Position numbers and translations under genes: made by a program
In this document: one piece after another, positions 61,831 to 64,000 of the stretch
Layout of the letters: every line of letters begins with the position of its first letter
Position numbering within the stretch: the first letter of the stretch is position 1
NCBI GenBank assembly: GCA_910579615.1
Contig: CAJTUA010000015.1
Coordinates: forward strand, 50,540-114,539
Direction: 5' to 3'
Length of the DNA: 64,000 bases
Origin: an uncultured Lachnospiraceae bacterium
GTDB lineage: Bacteria > Bacillota > Clostridia > Lachnospirales > Lachnospiraceae
Notes under the pieces: generated by a model
Seen by the model: the letters and a program-made list of their open reading frames with translations, nothing else
Database searches by the model: none
What the model was told of the DNA's origin: nothing

Positions 61831-61864
61831 ACAAAAAGCGAGACAGCCTTGCCTCGCTTTTTGT
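61831..61864 (-). terminator. Hairpin terminator between the two integrase genes
   Basis: A perfect 12-bp stem ACAAAAAGCGAG/CTCGCTTTTTGT with a 10-base loop; it starts 19 bases past the stop of the right integrase. Confidence 0.85.
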
Positions 61865-61882
61865 CTGTTTTCAGTTTTAATC

Positions 61883-63094
61883 TTATACAGCTTCCCATTG
61901 GGCGAAAGCACTGCCCATAGTTCTTACAAGCTGATCTGGCCTGTTGTATTTGACCTTGGCGTAAATATCCATAGTGATTTTGCTGCTCTCATGGCCTGCC
62001 AGGTATTGGACCGTTTTGGGGTCCACCGATGAATGAATCAGATTTGTGATATAAGTATGTCGTAGCTGGTGCGGCGTCACTTCAAAATCCAGGCTGTAAA
62101 CTACTCTGCCATTATGGGCCGCTTTTTCTCCAAGAACCGGTGTGACTGTATGCTTTATGCGCTTTCCATCTTCATACCGGTAATAGGAGCGTTCCTTAAC
62201 TGTTCTGGTAACAATATACTGCCAAAGCCGCTTGAACTGTGTATACGACAGTGGTTCACCATCTCGATTGGCAACTACATAGTCCGAAGTGGAGATTGCC
62301 TTTGCCGCCTTTAAGCACTCTGCCAGACAAACGGGGAGGGGAATGTTTCTCTCTGCCGCTTTTGTTTTTAACTCGGTGAGAATAACCGGCCTGTTATGCT
62401 CTGTGTGCCATGCCCGTCTTACCGTTAGATATGGGGTGTCCGTATCCAAATATACAGAATCCCATTGTAACGCAAGAATTTCTTCCCGCCGCAACCCGGC
62501 ATATAAGCCAATCATAACAAACACATATGGGGGTAAACCCCGGATCGCGTCTAAAAGTCGTTCTGCTTGTTCATCTGTCAAAGCCTGCCTTTCCTCCTGG
62601 GGAACGCCGCCCTTTGAATCCAGATATATCGTTGGATTTTCATCAATCACATGGCTTTCCTTCGCCGCCCGAAAAATGGACTTATAAAGAATCACCACAG
62701 ACTTATAAACCGAAGCAGATTTTTGGGAAACAGGAACAAGAGCCAGCTGAATGTCATCCAGCGTTACATCCGCCATTCGCCTCTGTCCCAGTTCTTTGAT
62801 AATATGCCGCTGTATTTTGGATGTATAATCGGTCAGAGTGGTGGCACGAATATGAACCGACTGCATCAGCAGCCACTTTTCGCAATATTCAGCAACAGTA
62901 GGCGATTTTCTTCGGAAAGTGGCGTTGTCAATCTGCTCTAACGCCTCCAGTTCCTTATCATATAATTCTTCGGGTGTTCTTGCATAAAGAGCCACCAATT
63001 TTCCGTCTGCGTCCTGAATCCTCGTTCTGTAATATTCAATACCGTTAAGTTCAACTGTACCATATTGAGGAATTGCCCTTTTTCTTTTTGCCAA
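61883..63094 (-). CDS. Tyrosine recombinase/integrase (second copy)
   Basis: 403 residues from the TTG at 63094, which has AGGAGG eight bases upstream and aligns with the start of the other copy (AKRKRAIPQYGTV versus AKKKTTIPQYGTV); a GTG nine bases earlier overlaps that site. All catalytic residues are present: YAGLRREEILALQW, TPHQLRHTYITNLI, LAGHESSKITMDIYAKV. The two integrases have equal length and similar sequence throughout, so they arose by duplication or from two nested elements. It lies downstream of the excisionase-like gene. Confidence 0.92.
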   Translation of the reverse strand: MAKRKRAIPQYGTVELNGIEYYRTRIQDADGKLVALYARTPEELYDKELEALEQIDNATFRRKSPTVAEYCEKWLLMQSVHIRATTLTDYTSKIQRHIIKELGQRRMADVTLDDIQLALVPVSQKSASVYKSVVILYKSIFRAAKESHVIDENPTIYLDSKGGVPQEERQALTDEQAERLLDAIRGLPPYVFVMIGLYAGLRREEILALQWDSVYLDTDTPYLTVRRAWHTEHNRPVILTELKTKAAERNIPLPVCLAECLKAAKAISTSDYVVANRDGEPLSYTQFKRLWQYIVTRTVKERSYYRYEDGKRIKHTVTPVLGEKAAHNGRVVYSLDFEVTPHQLRHTYITNLIHSSVDPKTVQYLAGHESSKITMDIYAKVKYNRPDQLVRTMGSAFAQWEAV

Positions 63095-63179
63095 TTCCGT
63101 CACCTCCTAAAAAATAATCTCCAGCGCTGTATCTTTGTTTTATCAGATATACGGGATTCCAGCAAGGATACGGAATGGG

Positions 63180-63410
63180 TCATGTTCTGGCACTTCGCGG
63201 TTTGCGGTAAGTCGCGCTCTTGTCCGCAGGCTTTGCCCTATGGGTACATTTTGCGATATACTCCTGAAGGCCCGCCGCAGTAAAATACACACAGCCATTC
63301 TGCACATACTGAACATAGGCAATCAGACCGTTGTTACGAGCCGCATCCAATGTGGCAATACTGATCCCCAAAATCTTTGCAGCTTCTTTTCGTGTAATAA
63401 GTTTTTCCAT
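63180..63410 (-). CDS. Excisionase-like helix-turn-helix protein
   Basis: 76 residues. A MerR/Xis-type winged HTH: LITRKEAAKILGISIATLD (helix-turn-helix), ARNNGLIAYVQYVQNGCVYF (wing), then GLQEYIAKC and a basic tail. Excisionases of Tn916-like elements sit just upstream of the integrase, as here, and steer recombination towards excision. The ATG at 63410 follows GGAGGG; the TTG 18 bases earlier is inside that site. Confidence 0.75.
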   Translation of the reverse strand: MEKLITRKEAAKILGISIATLDAARNNGLIAYVQYVQNGCVYFTAAGLQEYIAKCTHRAKPADKSATYRKPRSART

Positions 63411-64000
63411 GTAACATATTCCCTCCAATCTGTCAAGTTTGTCATTGTGCTTTCAAAATCACATGAATACGCTGGCAGACGAAACTACCAGCGCATGGTA
63501 TCTGATCTTGAAATAGAAAGCTATCACAGCAAAAAAGCCGAAGAATCACTTTCTAATTTATATATCTCTGCTTCTCGTCACATTTGCCACGCCCCCTGAC
63601 GATAGGGACATAACAGGCCGCTCCCGGCAGAGCTGTCATAACTCCGCAGCGCCGTTTTACTCGTGCGCCGCAGGGTTCCCCCCAAGTCTTTGGCGGGCCG
63701 TGAGGAAGTATCTTTAAGCCCCCGCACCATCATCGCGCCCGGAACGCCATCTCCGGGTTTAAGGCTGGACGTAGATCGCTCGGATTGCCTGTCTGTCATC
63801 ACCTCCTGCAAGCAACCGTCCTGGCGGCGCGCCTTTTCCGCTTCGATACGGGTTATGTACCTGTTATGCCGTATATTCAGTTGTCAAGCTGCAATGAGGG
63901 GCAAGAGGACTTGTCCCTTCAATGTGTAGGCATTGGGAAAGGCGATTTGTTAAGCCTTTTTCAAAAAAATCTTGATTTTATTTATTCGCTGTGTGATTGC
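63411..64000. other. Element interior without a recognised gene
   Basis: 590 bases. The one long minus frame (63578-63811, beginning MQEVMTDRQSERSTSSL) is Ser/Arg/Gly-rich and its ribosome site is misplaced, so I do not call it. A short GTG frame reading VANVTRSRDI ends after ten codons near 63580. An imperfect inverted repeat GGGGCAAG/CTTGTCCC lies at 63898-63917. This could be untranslated leader or transfer-origin DNA of the element. Confidence 0.4.

Larger units (their letters stand above)
60353..64000. mobile_element. Left end of an integrative element (two integrases, excisionase-like gene)
   Basis: Two tyrosine recombinases and an excisionase-like HTH gene, all on the minus strand, have the end-of-element layout of Tn916/Tn1549-like integrative elements. 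The attachment end should lie just past the integrase stop, between about 60351 and 60523, but I found no repeat that proves it. The element continues beyond 64000; no transfer gene is visible inside the window. Confidence 0.6.

Noticed and set aside
63380..63440. TTGACA on the minus strand next to the excisionase-like gene
   Set aside because: Any matching -10 at normal spacing would fall on the start codon, so it is probably coincidental.
63578..63811. 77-codon minus frame in the element interior
   Set aside because: AGGAGG is only two bases from the in-frame ATG and the sequence is Ser/Arg/Gly-rich without motifs; more likely non-coding.
1..64000. CRISPR arrays, rRNA and tRNA genes
   Set aside because: No regularly spaced repeats, no ribosomal RNA segments and no tRNA cloverleaf with CCA end were recognised on either strand by eye.

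Overview
The window looks like chromosome of a gut-type Lachnospiraceae bacterium (Roseburia-like; a family-level inference). The reasons are the BspA-like surface proteins, the ATPase-less sugar ABC systems with a DUF5696 partner, the GH43/GH120 xylan enzymes, LytTR-DUF3021-ABC and greA-lysS neighbourhoods, and good Shine-Dalgarno sites with sigma-A type promoters. No rRNA or tRNA gene was seen.

Layout. 0-11.6 kb is mixed core and surface: a partial unknown gene, a family-2 glycosyltransferase, two leucine-rich-repeat surface proteins, a small HTH protein, fruK, a coiled-coil protein, a secreted M3 peptidase with LysM repeats, and mgtE behind a long leader that holds a possible 30-codon ORF and a foldable RNA segment. 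11.6-38.2 kb is one long minus-strand carbohydrate locus. In transcription order it runs GH120 beta-xylosidase, a GH28-like beta-helix enzyme, a membrane AraC regulator, a 934-aa binding protein, two permeases, an NHL/TPR protein, a Yip1 protein, a DUF5696 protein, two more permeases, a second binding protein, a second GH28-like protein that has lost a predicted catalytic Asp, a heparinase-II/III-like protein, GH43 and a MATE exporter. No ATPase is encoded, so a shared MsmK/UgpC-type ATPase elsewhere is expected. The enzymes point to substituted xylan or a xylose- and uronate-rich plant glycan.

38.4-52.3 kb is again mostly core: metF, a four-repeat PepSY lipoprotein, a DUF4097-serpin fusion lipoprotein, a frameshifted membrane protein, a DUF1848 protein, an Ig-like secreted protein, an endonuclease/phosphatase-fold enzyme, a LytTR-DUF3021-ABC exporter operon, greA and lysS.

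From 52.4 kb to the end the sequence is accessory and in large part visibly AT-richer. It holds a small basic protein, a 31-codon holin-like toxin with an antisense RNA antitoxin, a MATE exporter with an AraC-GNAT regulator, and a DpnII-type restriction-modification system (two methylases plus the GATC nuclease). Beside that system lie another methylase with a damaged start and a divergent pair: an HTH regulator overlapping an unknown 203-aa gene. A 25-27 bp element is repeated in both promoter regions of this island, suggesting shared control by the HTH protein. The window closes with two tandem tyrosine integrases and an excisionase-like gene, the end of an integrative element that continues past the right edge.
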